64,000 bases of DNA from CAWFYI01 sp963820105 (GCA_963820105.1 CAWFYI010000001.1:62001-126000); one strand, 5' to 3'; positions 7,359 through 16,138 are shown, counted from the first letter of the stretch. Made by a program: numbers and translations. Notes: generated from the letters alone by a model not told the origin.

Positions 7359-8636
7359 GTGACTATTAATAACCTTGACGAAGTCAACGAGGCCTTGGCG
7401 CCTTATGTATCAAAGAGTTCGCGGCTGATGGACAAGGACCTGAAGCTTGAACGAGTTCTGCGTCTGCTGGAGGCCCTGGGAAATCCGCACAAGGATTTGA
7501 AGGTCATACATGTGGCTGGTACCAGCGGCAAAACCTCTACGTCTTACTATATGACCGCACTGCTCAAAGCGTCAGGGAAGAAGGTAGGACTGACGGTCTC
7601 ACCTCATGTAGACGGTGTCAACGAACGCGTCCAGATAAACGGCAAGCCCTTGCCGGTTAAAAAATTTTGCACGGATTTGGGAAAATTCCTGGAAATCATG
7701 CAGGATATAGGCCGGTCAGAAGAGCCTTCATATTTCGAGCTGTTGTCAGCTTTCGCGTTCTGGGTGTTCAAGCGCGAAAAGGTCGATTATGCCGTGTTGG
7801 AAACAGGCCTAGGGGGCCTATATGATGCCAGCAACGTGGCCCGGCGCCGTGACAAGGTTTGCATAATCACCGACATAGGGTTCGACCACATGCACATATT
7901 AGGCGATACGCTGGCAAAGATAGCTACCCAGAAAGCAGGAATCATACACGACCGCAACCAGGTTTTCATGTACAGACAATCCGCGGAAATAATGCGGCCC
8001 ATACGCGCCCGCGTGAAAAAACACCAGGCGCAACTTCATGTGTTAGATGAGCGGGCAGAGAGGCGTATATGGAACAGCAAACTGTCCGGTATCGTAGACT
8101 ATCAGCAGCGCAACTGGTTGCTGGCGTACGGTGTATACCGCTACCTTGAACAGAGGGACGGGTTGAGCCACCTGACGAATCCGGTACTCGCTGAAACACA
8201 AGCCGTACGCATACCGGGCAGGATGGACATCACCCAGGTAAACGGCAAGACCCTAGTCATGGACGGAGCGCATAATACTCAGAAAATGGCTGCTTTCATC
8301 AGCAGCTTCCAGAACCTTTACCCCGGAGTGAAACCCGCCATACTCATAAGCCTTAAGGACAACAAGGATCATAACGCCTTAGTGCCGCTTCTGGCGCCTT
8401 TCGCCGGCCGCATCATAACCACGGCATTCGAAACTTCCCAGGATTCATTTGTGCGCTCCATGGATCCGGAAAGCCTGGCCAAAGCTTTCCGCCAGGCCGG
8501 CGTGACGAGCGCGCAGGCTGTTACCGACAAGGACAAGGCCTTCCAGACTCTTCTGGCGTCTGCCGAATCCGTCTGCATGGTTACAGGCTCATTTTACTTG
8601 CTCAACCAGATAAGAAATAATGGACAGCCGGCATGA
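7359..8636 (+). CDS. folC: Folylpolyglutamate synthase / dihydrofolate synthase
   Basis: Mur-ligase-family enzyme that adds glutamate to dihydropteroate or folates in the cytoplasm. Seen: the ATP loop HVAGTSGKTSTSYY near residue 55, the FELLSAFAFWVF and ETGLGGLYDASN motifs, DGAHNTQKM in the C-terminal domain; 425 aa from the GTG at 7359. That GTG is preferred because GAAGGAAAG (7341-7349) precedes it and the protein then starts at the usual place; an in-frame TTG at 7311 has no ribosome site. Its last four bases overlap the folA start (ATGA), so the two are translationally coupled and jointly yield reduced, polyglutamylated folate. Confidence 0.93.
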   Translation: MTINNLDEVNEALAPYVSKSSRLMDKDLKLERVLRLLEALGNPHKDLKVIHVAGTSGKTSTSYYMTALLKASGKKVGLTVSPHVDGVNERVQINGKPLPVKKFCTDLGKFLEIMQDIGRSEEPSYFELLSAFAFWVFKREKVDYAVLETGLGGLYDASNVARRRDKVCIITDIGFDHMHILGDTLAKIATQKAGIIHDRNQVFMYRQSAEIMRPIRARVKKHQAQLHVLDERAERRIWNSKLSGIVDYQQRNWLLAYGVYRYLEQRDGLSHLTNPVLAETQAVRIPGRMDITQVNGKTLVMDGAHNTQKMAAFISSFQNLYPGVKPAILISLKDNKDHNALVPLLAPFAGRIITTAFETSQDSFVRSMDPESLAKAFRQAGVTSAQAVTDKDKAFQTLLASAESVCMVTGSFYLLNQIRNNGQPA

Positions 8637-9121
8637 TCCGCCTGATTGCCGCCATCGATAGCAAACGCGGCATCGCCAAGAATGGCGCGATGCCTTGGAA
8701 GATACCGGAAGACGAAAGATACTTCACCCGGCAGACCAAGACCCACGGCGGCCATGTGCTTACAGGTGCCTCTACTTTCTGGACCGGCTACCACGGCAAG
8801 GCCTTGGTCAATCGTCATAACTACGTACTTACGCGCAAGAAGGTTAACATTCCCGGCGCAACCGTAGTCCATGACCTTGGCAAATTACTTGAAGAATTCA
8901 AAAACAAAGATTTATGGATAGCCGGCGGCGCAGCGGTCTTCGCCGAAGTCATGGCCGCCGGCAAGGCGGACGAGCTTTACCTGACACAAATTGACGCGGA
9001 TTTTGACTGCGACCAGTTCTTCCCGGAATATGAACCTATGTTCAGATTGAAGGAACGGAGCGAACCCCACGTGCAGAACGGTATAAGGTTTACCTACGCC
9101 GTGTATACATCTGCTACCTGA
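8633..9121 (+). CDS. folA: Dihydrofolate reductase
   Basis: NADPH-dependent reduction of dihydrofolate to tetrahydrofolate. The 162-aa length is typical. Seen: MIRLIAAIDSKRGIAKNG with the substrate loop MPWKIPEDERYF (acidic residue before the first helix), the TGASTFW segment, and the IAGGAAVFAEV nucleotide-binding glycine motif. The start overlaps the folC stop by four bases. With folE, glyA, folC and folD this completes a good part of folate and one-carbon metabolism; folP, folB and folK are not in this window. Confidence 0.95.
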   Translation: MIRLIAAIDSKRGIAKNGAMPWKIPEDERYFTRQTKTHGGHVLTGASTFWTGYHGKALVNRHNYVLTRKKVNIPGATVVHDLGKLLEEFKNKDLWIAGGAAVFAEVMAAGKADELYLTQIDADFDCDQFFPEYEPMFRLKERSEPHVQNGIRFTYAVYTSAT

Positions 9122-9143
9122 AGATGCCTAAGGGATGGTAGCG

Positions 9144-10712
9144 TCAGTTCGCGCGCCCAGAGTCGCGACCGCCAACCTTACGTTCAAGCCTCGGTATCTT
9201 ATCGCCCCTGTCGATGCTAAGAATCTTTACTTCGTCACCCTCTAGCATAAAGACAACCTTAAGATTTCTGCCGCCCTTGGACGTTATTGATAGACCGGGA
9301 ATTTCAGACGGTTGCAGCTCGTATGCCTTAGGCAGGTTGCTTTCGTAATGTTTTGATCTCTGGGTCGCGCCGAACCTGTGGGGTCTTATACCCCTGGCGT
9401 CTCCCGAAGACAGATCGACGGTCCTTAAATGATCCAGTACCGCCTCCAAGTCTTGTTGCAGGCCTCTCTGACCCCTGTTCTTGGCGCGATAGTCCTTCAG
9501 GACCTTTTCAAATTGAGGACTTTCTTCCCCAGACTCTGAGCGATCAGCGTTTACATATACAAGCCTGTGATTTATTTCCGGAGTTTCCTTACGTTCCTGC
9601 TCTTCCGTTACCTTTGCCGGTTCTTCGGTTGCACGGTGCCGTTTGCGCCCTCCGCCCCTCCGTCCGCCCCTCATCTTTTCCAATGTTGCGCGAGCTCCTA
9701 GTCTTTCGCGGGTGGGAAGGAAGGTGTTGACGCTTCTTTGCTTGGCAACTTCAATTATAAGTTCATCGGATATCTGACCCATGCTTTCTTCAGTAGTTGC
9801 TGGTGGCAGACACCGATAAGTAGCTAGGAAACTCGACTGCTCGATATAGTTGGCCTTCATGTCCTGGCCATAGCGTAATTTGCGTGTGTCAAAAAGCTTT
9901 TTGAGGGCTGGAGGCCACAGATCTATGTTCTCGGCCACTGCAGCTAAAAGAAACTCGCCCGTTTCGCCAGATAAGCGAGTTGCAAGTTCTAACATATTCT
10001 TGATTTCTTCACGTGCAGCGTTGGCAAGCCCGCTATTCTCGTCATCTGCTTCCCGTAATATTTCTTCCCCGATAAGGCTGTCAAAGCTGCCAGCTTCCAA
10101 GTCGCTCTCCAGCTCTGACCTTATGCTGGATTCCTCGTCACCTAGCGCAGCAAAGGCGTCAAGAATCTGAAGTGCACGCACCTCTTGATAGCGTGGGTCG
10201 TTCCCCTGCTTGTAGGGACGCTCGGACAATAGCTTCATAAGACCGAATTTCTGTTCGTCGGTTCCGGCCGCTTCCTTCAGGGGAGCGACTGCTGTTTCCG
10301 AAAGGCCTTGCATACTGCGCGTAACGACGGTTGCTTCCAGAATCTTTGAGGGCAGAAAAGCTAGCTCGGTATCTTCCGCGCCTTCCTCCAGCCGCGCCTT
10401 TAATAACTCATCTATGAACGCCGGCTCATCTCCGGCGCCGCTTTCCCGGATTGCTAATCCCGCGGCGGCAGTCACGAACCTGGTGAACACTCTTTGCGTA
10501 CTGTCAGGCCACCAGCCGGTTCGTTTAACATCCGGTGATATCCCGTTAGCTTTCATTACGTTCCACCCGGATGGTGACGTGCACTGCGGATCGGTAAAGC
10601 TTTCGGCAATAAGTTGTGTGGTTTCACTGAGTGCAGGCTGTACCTCTGCCAATAAGTCGGCAGCGGACATTTCGTGTGGAACCTGTGGGCTTGATCCTAT
10701 GGACTGAGACAT
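9144..10712 (-). CDS. 522-aa unknown protein with possible RelE/ParE-like C-terminus
   Basis: I do not recognise this protein as a whole. Seen: a long, acidic, mostly helical N-terminal region (residues 1-340) rich in Glu/Ala/Leu; a basic linker (RGGRRGGGRKRHRA, about 350-365); then a 100-residue C-terminal part with alternating strands (LSITSKGGRNLKVVFMLEGDEVKILSIDRGDK) reminiscent of the RelE/ParE toxin fold. There is no signal peptide or membrane segment. The start at 10712 (MSQSIGSS) is chosen because an extended -10 (TGGTATTAT on the minus strand) lies six nt upstream. The convergent 3' neighbour is folA. It could be an effector or a large regulator; the RelE resemblance is weak. Confidence 0.6.
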   Translation of the reverse strand: MSQSIGSSPQVPHEMSAADLLAEVQPALSETTQLIAESFTDPQCTSPSGWNVMKANGISPDVKRTGWWPDSTQRVFTRFVTAAAGLAIRESGAGDEPAFIDELLKARLEEGAEDTELAFLPSKILEATVVTRSMQGLSETAVAPLKEAAGTDEQKFGLMKLLSERPYKQGNDPRYQEVRALQILDAFAALGDEESSIRSELESDLEAGSFDSLIGEEILREADDENSGLANAAREEIKNMLELATRLSGETGEFLLAAVAENIDLWPPALKKLFDTRKLRYGQDMKANYIEQSSFLATYRCLPPATTEESMGQISDELIIEVAKQRSVNTFLPTRERLGARATLEKMRGGRRGGGRKRHRATEEPAKVTEEQERKETPEINHRLVYVNADRSESGEESPQFEKVLKDYRAKNRGQRGLQQDLEAVLDHLRTVDLSSGDARGIRPHRFGATQRSKHYESNLPKAYELQPSEIPGLSITSKGGRNLKVVFMLEGDEVKILSIDRGDKIPRLERKVGGRDSGRAN

Positions 10713-10791
10713 TTGCATATAATACCACGAATTATAAATATAATCAAGGGCTAAAGCTAAAGAACTGTCTTATCTTGCCATGCGCCAAGTC

Positions 10792-11340
10792 TTAGGGCAG
10801 GGTGGACAGATGCCATACGCCCAGATAGACCAGTACGATCATAACCGCCGCTGCCGCGAAGCATACTATGGCGGCGATTTCAGCTATATGCCCTACGACT
10901 GAAAAAGCGTACGCATCACCAAGCAGCAGACCGCGCAGTGTCTCGCCCTTGAACAGCGTCTGGGCCTGTTGTTGCAACTTGGCATTACCGGGGTCGGCCT
11001 GTGCCGCGGTGCTTACCTGGGCGTATGTCTGTCCGCCGGCAACCTTCTGCAGGTGTACGTTTATGAAATGATTGGCGTAAGCTTTGGCCTGCTCGCCGGT
11101 TAGCAACTGTTGGCCGGCGTATTTGTTGAGATACGGACCGATCTGCGAATCCGCCAACTCCTTGCTGCCTTTTTCGGGGAAGTATATCCTCTGCGAGGCA
11201 AGCTCGTTCCTGACGTTCGATGCCGTGAACACATATGCCCACAGGGCAAGTCCGCCCATTATTACCAGCGTAACGGTGATTATCAGCCCGATTGACGTCA
11301 AGATCTTATCGATAGATTTGCGCCTGTTCTTTTTTGCCAT
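10792..11340 (-). CDS. Unknown two-helix membrane protein
   Basis: A 182-aa protein: basic cytoplasmic N-terminus (MAKKNRRKSIDK), a membrane helix at about 13-36, an external domain of about 100 residues (about 37-140) rich in Gln/Ala, and a second membrane helix at about 145-175. An SD (AAGGA) is seen upstream of ATG 11340. No enzyme motif is visible. The external domain between two helices fits a membrane-anchored sensor or scaffold, but function cannot be assigned. Confidence 0.75.
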   Translation of the reverse strand: MAKKNRRKSIDKILTSIGLIITVTLVIMGGLALWAYVFTASNVRNELASQRIYFPEKGSKELADSQIGPYLNKYAGQQLLTGEQAKAYANHFINVHLQKVAGGQTYAQVSTAAQADPGNAKLQQQAQTLFKGETLRGLLLGDAYAFSVVGHIAEIAAIVCFAAAAVMIVLVYLGVWHLSTLP

Positions 11341-11456
11341 AGGTTAATTCCTTAATGCTTATGTTTAGCTGTTAGCATGATACAGCCGCCTTAGGATAGT
11401 AGCAACTGTGATTCCGGTCACTGCGCTGCGGCATTATCGGTACACGTGGATACAAG

Positions 11457-11897
11457 TCAGGAGTCGGTCCGGGGCCTGGGGCGGGAAAACTCTATGCGGC
11501 CGTCAGCGGTATAACCTCTTCTGAAGAAACCCTGTTCATCCAAAGTCTTCTGTGCCGATATATTAGACATCTCAATCGCGGCACGTAGGTGGATTAGGCT
11601 TTTGACTTCCGGCTGGCTTAATACGTATTCGACAATCTGTGAACCGATTCCCTGCCGGCCGTCGGAGGGTTTGACCCGGCATTCTAGATACCCTACATGT
11701 TCCTTGTTAAGCGTTATGGTAGCCATGGCGAGCAACTGGCCGTCGTCCACGGCGGCCCATCCAAAAGTATCCGAAGTAGGCGACAATGAAGGAACCGGCA
11801 GCTTCAGCAGTGCCTTTGCGGCGCTCTGGCCGCTGGCCCAGCTTTCCACTTGCGCCAGGTGTTCGTGTTTAAGCGGTACGATAGTTACGTCGCGCAT
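11457..11897 (-). CDS. GNAT N-acetyltransferase
   Basis: A 146-aa acetyl-CoA-dependent acyltransferase of the GNAT fold. Seen: the strand-4 region YLECRVKPSDGRQGIGSQIVEYVL with the acetyl-CoA pyrophosphate motif R-Q-G-I-G near residue 85, and a C-terminal segment SAQKTLDEQGFFRRGY typical of strands 5-6. The acceptor substrate cannot be predicted. An extended -10 (TGCTATGAT) ends six nt before the ATG at 11895-11897, so the transcript is probably leaderless. Confidence 0.85.
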   Translation of the reverse strand: MRDVTIVPLKHEHLAQVESWASGQSAAKALLKLPVPSLSPTSDTFGWAAVDDGQLLAMATITLNKEHVGYLECRVKPSDGRQGIGSQIVEYVLSQPEVKSLIHLRAAIEMSNISAQKTLDEQGFFRRGYTADGRIEFSRPRPRTDS

Positions 11898-11930
11898 ATG
11901 CTTATCATAGCAGGAACTTAAAATGCCCCG

Positions 11931-13070
11931 TTATTTACTGTTATCGGGCCGGTTCATCATCGTAAGCATGTCCTTACCGCCGGTACGCAGGAACCTCCAG
12001 GCCAAGGCGGCGGCAATCACCAGGAATATTATGTTCAGCACAGAGGTATAATTCCAGCTTACGGCAGCCTCCAGGACCTTGGCATCACGCACCTGAGGGG
12101 TCAGGTGCAGGGCCGCGAACAGACCTTCGACTATATAACCGGCCGCGGCCATGGCAGTATAAAACGTAACGAACAGAAAGCCCGCCATCTTCCAACCGTA
12201 GTATTTGGCATATATACGTATAATCGGCAGCACTATAAGGTCGGCGAAGATGAAGCTGACTACGCCGCCGAAGCTGATGCCGCCGTTCCACAGTACAGCG
12301 GCCAGCGGAATATTGCCCACGCTGCACACGAACGACAGGACGGCTATGATAGGTCCGATTAGCGGCCCCCAGATCACAGACCAGGTATGGTGGTTGCTGA
12401 GGAACAATGTTTGCCACCAGTTGTGCGGCACCCAAGCCGCCAGCGCACCTGCTATCAACAGTCCTAATACTATATCCGTCCAGATACTGGCCCAATCCAT
12501 TACGAAGAATTGGCTGGTTGCCGTACGGCCTTCGGGAGATTTAAGCTTCTGCCAGATGCTGCGGTTACCGCCCGCGGACATATCGTCCATGGAAGCGTGA
12601 CCCTCCATGCGCCCGGCCAGGCCCTTTTCGGCCTGTTTGCGCGCCGCGGCGACCATCTTCGGTGTAAGGAAACGGCGCAGTAGCAGCGCTAACAGGACTA
12701 TCATAATCGGGCCGCCAACGAACTCGGCTACCGTGAATCGCCAGCCCATAAGCACGGCTAGAATGATGCCAAGCTCTATGACCAGATTAGTGCTGGCGAT
12801 CTCAAATGCCATGGCCGCCGTAAAATCAGCACCTTTGCGGAAGATGGAACGTGCCAAGGCTACTGCCGCGTACGAACAAGAAGAAGATGCTGCTCCCAAG
12901 CCGCTCGCAAGCAGAAGGGTCTTGGGCTTATCATCCGGCAGCAGCCGGCTTATCTGTTTCTTGCTGACCACGGCTTGGACGGTGCCGCTTAATGCAAAGC
13001 CCAGTATAAGAGGCCAAAGAATCTCCCAGCCCATCGCGGACGAAGTCTTAAGAGCGTGTATGAGGAACAA
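11931..13070 (-). CDS. Permease of the DUF318/ArsP type
   Basis: A 379-aa integral membrane protein with about eight helices. Seen: the conserved motif GLGAASSSCSYAAVALARSIFRKGADFTAAMAFE IASTNL (split here) near residue 55 and its second-half counterpart with SVGNIPLAAVLWNGGISFGG, matching the PF03773 permease family, of which ArsP members export organoarsenicals. The CxC-type motif of true ArsP is reduced to SSSCS, so the substrate is open. The start is TTG at 13068-13070, with AAGGA placed seven nt upstream just after the stop of the SHOCT gene, implying coupling with that gene. Confidence 0.85.
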   Translation of the reverse strand: MFLIHALKTSSAMGWEILWPLILGFALSGTVQAVVSKKQISRLLPDDKPKTLLLASGLGAASSSCSYAAVALARSIFRKGADFTAAMAFEIASTNLVIELGIILAVLMGWRFTVAEFVGGPIMIVLLALLLRRFLTPKMVAAARKQAEKGLAGRMEGHASMDDMSAGGNRSIWQKLKSPEGRTATSQFFVMDWASIWTDIVLGLLIAGALAAWVPHNWWQTLFLSNHHTWSVIWGPLIGPIIAVLSFVCSVGNIPLAAVLWNGGISFGGVVSFIFADLIVLPIIRIYAKYYGWKMAGFLFVTFYTAMAAAGYIVEGLFAALHLTPQVRDAKVLEAAVSWNYTSVLNIIFLVIAAALAWRFLRTGGKDMLTMMNRPDNSK

Positions 13071-13080
13071 AGACTATTCC

Positions 13081-13323
13081 TTATTTGCCGAGTTCTTTTT
13101 TCTTTTCGTGGAACTCTTTCTTGTCAATTTCGCCTTTGGCATAGCGCTTCTTTAACACCTCGATTGCGTCATCGTTCCGGGGAGGGCTCGGGCTGCCGAT
13201 GTCGCGCCTAAGATAGTGTACGGTTATGATTGCTCCGATGACGATGAGCACCAACATAAGAACCAGATAAATCAGACTGAATACATCGCCGTTGCCGCCG
13301 TAATCCCTGTAGTAATAATGCAT
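13081..13323 (-). CDS. Small SHOCT-domain membrane protein
   Basis: An 80-aa protein: one membrane helix (about residues 14-35, SLIYLVLMLVLIVIGAIITV) after a Tyr/Gly-rich start, then a cytoplasmic tail ending in a SHOCT domain (LKKRYAKGEIDKKEFHEKKKEL). SHOCT domains are short oligomerisation modules often at protein ends. A consensus SD (AAGGAGG) precedes ATG 13323. It lies ten bases upstream of the permease gene in the same direction and may be a small partner subunit. Confidence 0.85.
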   Translation of the reverse strand: MHYYYRDYGGNGDVFSLIYLVLMLVLIVIGAIITVHYLRRDIGSPSPPRNDDAIEVLKKRYAKGEIDKKEFHEKKKELGK

Positions 13324-13373
13324 GATGAGCCTCCTTCGCCAACCTTATTATACGCGATATGGGCTTTACCGGT

Positions 13374-14216
13374 CTATCTGACCAACGGTACCATCACCAC
13401 CAGCGCCAGCAGCCCGCTTGATATCATTTCGCCCTTGCGCACATTTTCTTTCAGGATGAAGTACCCGGCAGTGTAGCGCAGCAGGGGACCCAGCAGGAGC
13501 AGCAGCATGGTCAGCACCACACCCAGTTCCTTTATGGCATATATGCCGGCCAACGTTCCCACTACATATATGGCGCCGGACAACGTTTCATACCGGATCA
13601 TTCCAGGCGTAATTTTACGGGCGCTTTTAAGAGGGAAGAACACGAGTGAGAGGGTAAATATGGATAATATCCTGAACCATGCTATGTAAGCCGGCGACAG
13701 ATAGATGACGGCTTCTTTATAGATGCTTGGTAATAGTGCCTCTGTGACCACGACCACGAGCAGAAAAGCCAAACCTTTCTTCTGAAACTTGCGAAGCTTG
13801 CGCCGGTGGGTGCCGTAATACACGATCACTGCTCCCAGCACAAAAGCCAAAAGAAATCCCGGCTTCCGTTCAGCCGGGAAAAGCGCGTAACCCACCAGCC
13901 CGGCCGCGATGGGTTCAAAATCTATCAGCGGTTCCCTCAACGACAAATCATTAGCCTTCAAGCTCAGGACATCGAATATATTGCTGACTAGCGACAGCAG
14001 TACCACAAGTGATACAAGCCCCAGTGATATGAATGCGAAATGAGGAATATGCTGCCGCGTCACCACTATGAATAATGAAATCCATACCGACATGAACAGA
14101 AATCCCAGCAACATCTCCGTCAGCGCGGAGATCTTGTTTCTTTTGAAGTTCAGTTTGTCTACTGTTTTGCCTGCGCTCTCCGCCATGATGGCCAGGAGCA
14201 CATAGAAAAGGCCCAT
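13374..14216 (-). CDS. EamA/DMT-like membrane protein
   Basis: A 280-aa protein with about nine to ten hydrophobic helices. Helices and loops such as SLKANDLSLREPLIDFEPIAAG and YFILKENVRKGEMISSGLL are reminiscent of DMT-superfamily transporters, in which the helix after the glutamate in REP/KE closes each half. Substrate unknown. An extended -10 (TGATAATAT, minus strand) ends six nt before the ATG, so it is probably leaderless and independently transcribed from the GNAT upstream. Confidence 0.75.
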   Translation of the reverse strand: MGLFYVLLAIMAESAGKTVDKLNFKRNKISALTEMLLGFLFMSVWISLFIVVTRQHIPHFAFISLGLVSLVVLLSLVSNIFDVLSLKANDLSLREPLIDFEPIAAGLVGYALFPAERKPGFLLAFVLGAVIVYYGTHRRKLRKFQKKGLAFLLVVVVTEALLPSIYKEAVIYLSPAYIAWFRILSIFTLSLVFFPLKSARKITPGMIRYETLSGAIYVVGTLAGIYAIKELGVVLTMLLLLLGPLLRYTAGYFILKENVRKGEMISSGLLALVVMVPLVR

Positions 14217-14240
14217 AGTTTAATATTATCAGAGGCGCAG

Positions 14241-14729
14241 CTAAAGCGTAAGCTCCATAAGCCAGTCCTGCCTCTCTTCGACCCAACCGGATGTTTTGAA
14301 CCCGAACTTTTCATAAAGCGGTTTCGCATGTTCCCGCGAATTCGTTTGGACTGTTAATTTCGTGAACCCGGCCTGCTTTGCCCAATCCATGGCCGCGCTC
14401 ACCAAAGCCTTGCCCACTCCTTTGCGTTGCCACTCCGGCACCACGGCCAGCCGCTTGAAGGCGCCGCGTCTGCCTCCTACATTTTTCAAGCCCACGAATC
14501 CTATGATTCCGCCTTTGCGATCTTTGGCTATGAAAAAATTGCCGCCAGGCGCGATATAATATGTTTCCAAATCTTTCAGATCCGCTTGCGATCCCAATAA
14601 ATGGCCCTTGAAATCATTCTGTCCGGTTTTTTTCTGCCACTTCCGGATTGCCAGATGCAGCTCTGCTATCCCGAGGGGATTGTCCACGCCTGTCTGGAAT
14701 CTGCTTACTGTAAAGAGCGCTTTTGGCAT
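14241..14729 (-). CDS. GNAT N-acetyltransferase
   Basis: A 162-aa GNAT enzyme. Seen: the classical acetyl-CoA motif RLAVVPEWQRKGVGKALVSAAMDWA (R/Q-x-x-G-x-G/A) around residues 95-115, preceded by GGIIGFVGLKN (strand 4 lead-in) and followed by LTVQTNSREHAKPLYEKFGF, the strand-5/6 region found in ribosomal-protein or amine acetyltransferases. The acceptor is unknown. It starts nine bases after the YgjV-like gene stop, with AGGA before the ATG, so the two are probably co-transcribed. Confidence 0.9.
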   Translation of the reverse strand: MPKALFTVSRFQTGVDNPLGIAELHLAIRKWQKKTGQNDFKGHLLGSQADLKDLETYYIAPGGNFFIAKDRKGGIIGFVGLKNVGGRRGAFKRLAVVPEWQRKGVGKALVSAAMDWAKQAGFTKLTVQTNSREHAKPLYEKFGFKTSGWVEERQDWLMELTL

Positions 14730-14738
14730 ATTGATATC

Positions 14739-15281
14739 CTAAGCGGCCTTGGCGGACCTCAATAACTTTCTATGCAATACATGCCTGAAATCAAACCGGT
14801 ACTGGCCTACGAAATTCGAACCCATCAGCAAAGCTTCAGTCACCATGCCGGGATAAGATCCGTAGATTGCGGCATAAATGAACCAGGGCGGGGAAGAAAG
14901 CAGGGCCAGCCGGCGTATGTATTTAGGCTTTTTCTGCCAGAAAGCGACGACTCCGGTAGCGGTGCCAATGAACGGCAGCAGGCTAATGGCCCCTCTCCAT
15001 GTCATCACGGTTGCCAGAGCCGTGAGCCCTATGAACGACCACATTACCCAGACATTCCGTCCAGAAGGCTTGATATTGTAATAAACGCAGAAGCGCACGG
15101 CGGCCATCAGATTCACGGCTGATCCGGTCACGGCCCCTAGCAGGTAAAAATGGGTAGCCCAAAGCAAGCATCCGCTCAAGCCGAGCAACAGCATGTTTTT
15201 TCGGGTGTTTGTTTGGAATACCGACAGATTCGCTAGTAAAGCTACCAGACCGATACCCTGTATAAGAACAGGATTAATCAC
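14739..15281 (-). CDS. YgjV-family inner membrane protein
   Basis: A 180-aa membrane protein with about six helices. The pattern QGIGLVALLANLSVFQTNTR ... LLGLSGCLLWATHFYLLGA with a NLMAAVRF motif fits the YgjV/Imp-YgjV family, which is uncharacterised. The start is GTG at 15279-15281 because an extended -10 (TGATACTAT, minus strand 15288-15296) lies exactly six nt upstream, an unusually clear leaderless arrangement with a GTG start. Downstream it leads into a GNAT gene. Confidence 0.8.
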   Translation of the reverse strand: MINPVLIQGIGLVALLANLSVFQTNTRKNMLLLGLSGCLLWATHFYLLGAVTGSAVNLMAAVRFCVYYNIKPSGRNVWVMWSFIGLTALATVMTWRGAISLLPFIGTATGVVAFWQKKPKYIRRLALLSSPPWFIYAAIYGSYPGMVTEALLMGSNFVGQYRFDFRHVLHRKLLRSAKAA

Positions 15282-15315
15282 GGATTAATAGTATCACGGG
15301 TAGCTTAACGAAGCT

Positions 15316-15366
15316 TGGAGGGCCAGGAGGGACTCGAATCCTCGACACTACGTTTAAGAGGCAGGT
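15316..15366 (-). repeat. Decayed 3' part of tRNA-Lys, distal end of the islet
   Basis: Fifty-one bases are 46/51 identical to the 3' part of the intact tRNA-Lys (16398-16448): anticodon-stem 5' strand, loop, T-arm, acceptor 3' strand and CCA. The first 23 bases are identical. Mismatches break the anticodon stem and one T-stem pair, so it is not a functional tRNA. Its position on the 3' side of the intact gene is where an integrative element leaves its second attachment copy. Confidence 0.8.
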
Positions 15367-15575
15367 ACCGATCCAAACTCAACTGGAATAGCCGTGTTCT
15401 TAAGCGGTAAAAAAGCGTTTTTGGAGGCAGTTAAAACTTCCACGCCAACCACTCTGCCATCTTTGGAATAATCAATCAAAACATCATCGGTGATTTTTTT
15501 GCTTGTGTGATACACGAGTTTTTCATTTAACTTGATGTACATCGCGTCTACTGATTTGTCATAAGTAATTTTCAT
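15354..15575 (-). CDS. DUF2283 protein, putative antitoxin-like partner
   Basis: A 73-aa protein with the DUF2283 pattern: KITYDKSVDAMYIKLNEK, then DDVLIDYSKDGRVVGVEVLTASK. DUF2283 proteins often neighbour DUF4258 genes and are suspected toxin-antitoxin partners; activity is not proven. Its start overlaps the DUF4258 stop (ATGA). Odd: the last residues (Pro-Ala-Ser) and the stop codon are read from the tRNA-Lys fragment, with the TAA coming from the old anticodon loop. Base composition is AT-richer than the flanks. Confidence 0.8.
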   Translation of the reverse strand: MKITYDKSVDAMYIKLNEKLVYHTSKKITDDVLIDYSKDGRVVGVEVLTASKNAFLPLKNTAIPVEFGSVPAS

Positions 15576-15802
15576 ACTGACTGCTCCAAAAAATATTGAG
15601 TAACTACTATTATCTTATCACCCTCCTGCACTGTCACAATCTCAAGCTGTTCTTTTCCGTAACTCTTGCGGTAAAGCCGACGGCTTCTGTAGGATTGTAA
15701 AATTTCGTTAGGACCGCGCAGTGTGTCCAGAACCATAGCTTTCGATACTCTGGTGCGGACTCGCAGTTGCTTAAGAGCGTGTCCGGAAAACTCTACTTTC
15801 AT
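15572..15802 (-). CDS. DUF4258 protein, putative RelE-like toxin
   Basis: A 76-aa protein. Seen: an N-terminal FSGHALKQLRVRTRVSKAMVLDTLR segment and the C-terminal strands YGKEQLEIVTVQEGDKIIVVTQYF, typical of DUF4258, a family with a RelE/BECR-like predicted fold. It is followed by an overlapping DUF2283 gene, the usual arrangement for this suspected module. It lies inside the tRNA-Lys-bounded islet with hicBA. Toxic function is inference from family and context. Confidence 0.75.
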   Translation of the reverse strand: MKVEFSGHALKQLRVRTRVSKAMVLDTLRGPNEILQSYRSRRLYRKSYGKEQLEIVTVQEGDKIIVVTQYFLEQSV

Positions 15803-15924
15803 CGGGCAATGGTAGCATCGGAATTAACGGATCGAATGCTTACAGACCCACAATAAACATTATTAATTAAAATATTTAACTTTCGTGGAAGGCCATCGTG
15901 CACGCTATCGCGACTAAAATTAAC

Positions 15925-16134
15925 CTACAAACCGAAATCTTTTGGCGTCAGGCCGGCCAACTTGGCAATACTGCGAATAGTGCCCCTTTTAAGCTCTTTG
16001 TGAAGAGGAACTACCGTTATGTGTTTAGTATTGTTTATTTGTTTTGAAAGTACGACATGAGAACCGCGTTGCCGGGCAATCGCAAAGCCCTTGCCCTGAA
16101 GAATTTTTATCGCTTGTTTGCCGCTAATTGGCAC
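15925..16134 (-). CDS. hicA: HicA-type mRNA interferase toxin
   Basis: A 69-aa basic double-stranded-RNA-binding-fold toxin that cleaves mRNA on the ribosome when free of HicB. Seen: SGKQAIKILQGKGFAIARQRGSHVVL with the catalytic GSH motif (His near residue 26), then ITVVPLHKELKRGTIRSIAKLAG, matching HicA throughout and at the usual length. It starts four bases after the hicB stop, so the order is hicB-hicA. It lies in the islet between tRNA-Lys copies, where a stable addiction pair would help retention. Confidence 0.9.
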   Translation of the reverse strand: MPISGKQAIKILQGKGFAIARQRGSHVVLSKQINNTKHITVVPLHKELKRGTIRSIAKLAGLTPKDFGL

Positions 16135-16138
16135 AGAG

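Noticed and set aside
15316..15366. Second tRNA-Lys gene
   Set aside because: Only the 3' part is present and its anticodon stem is broken by mismatches.
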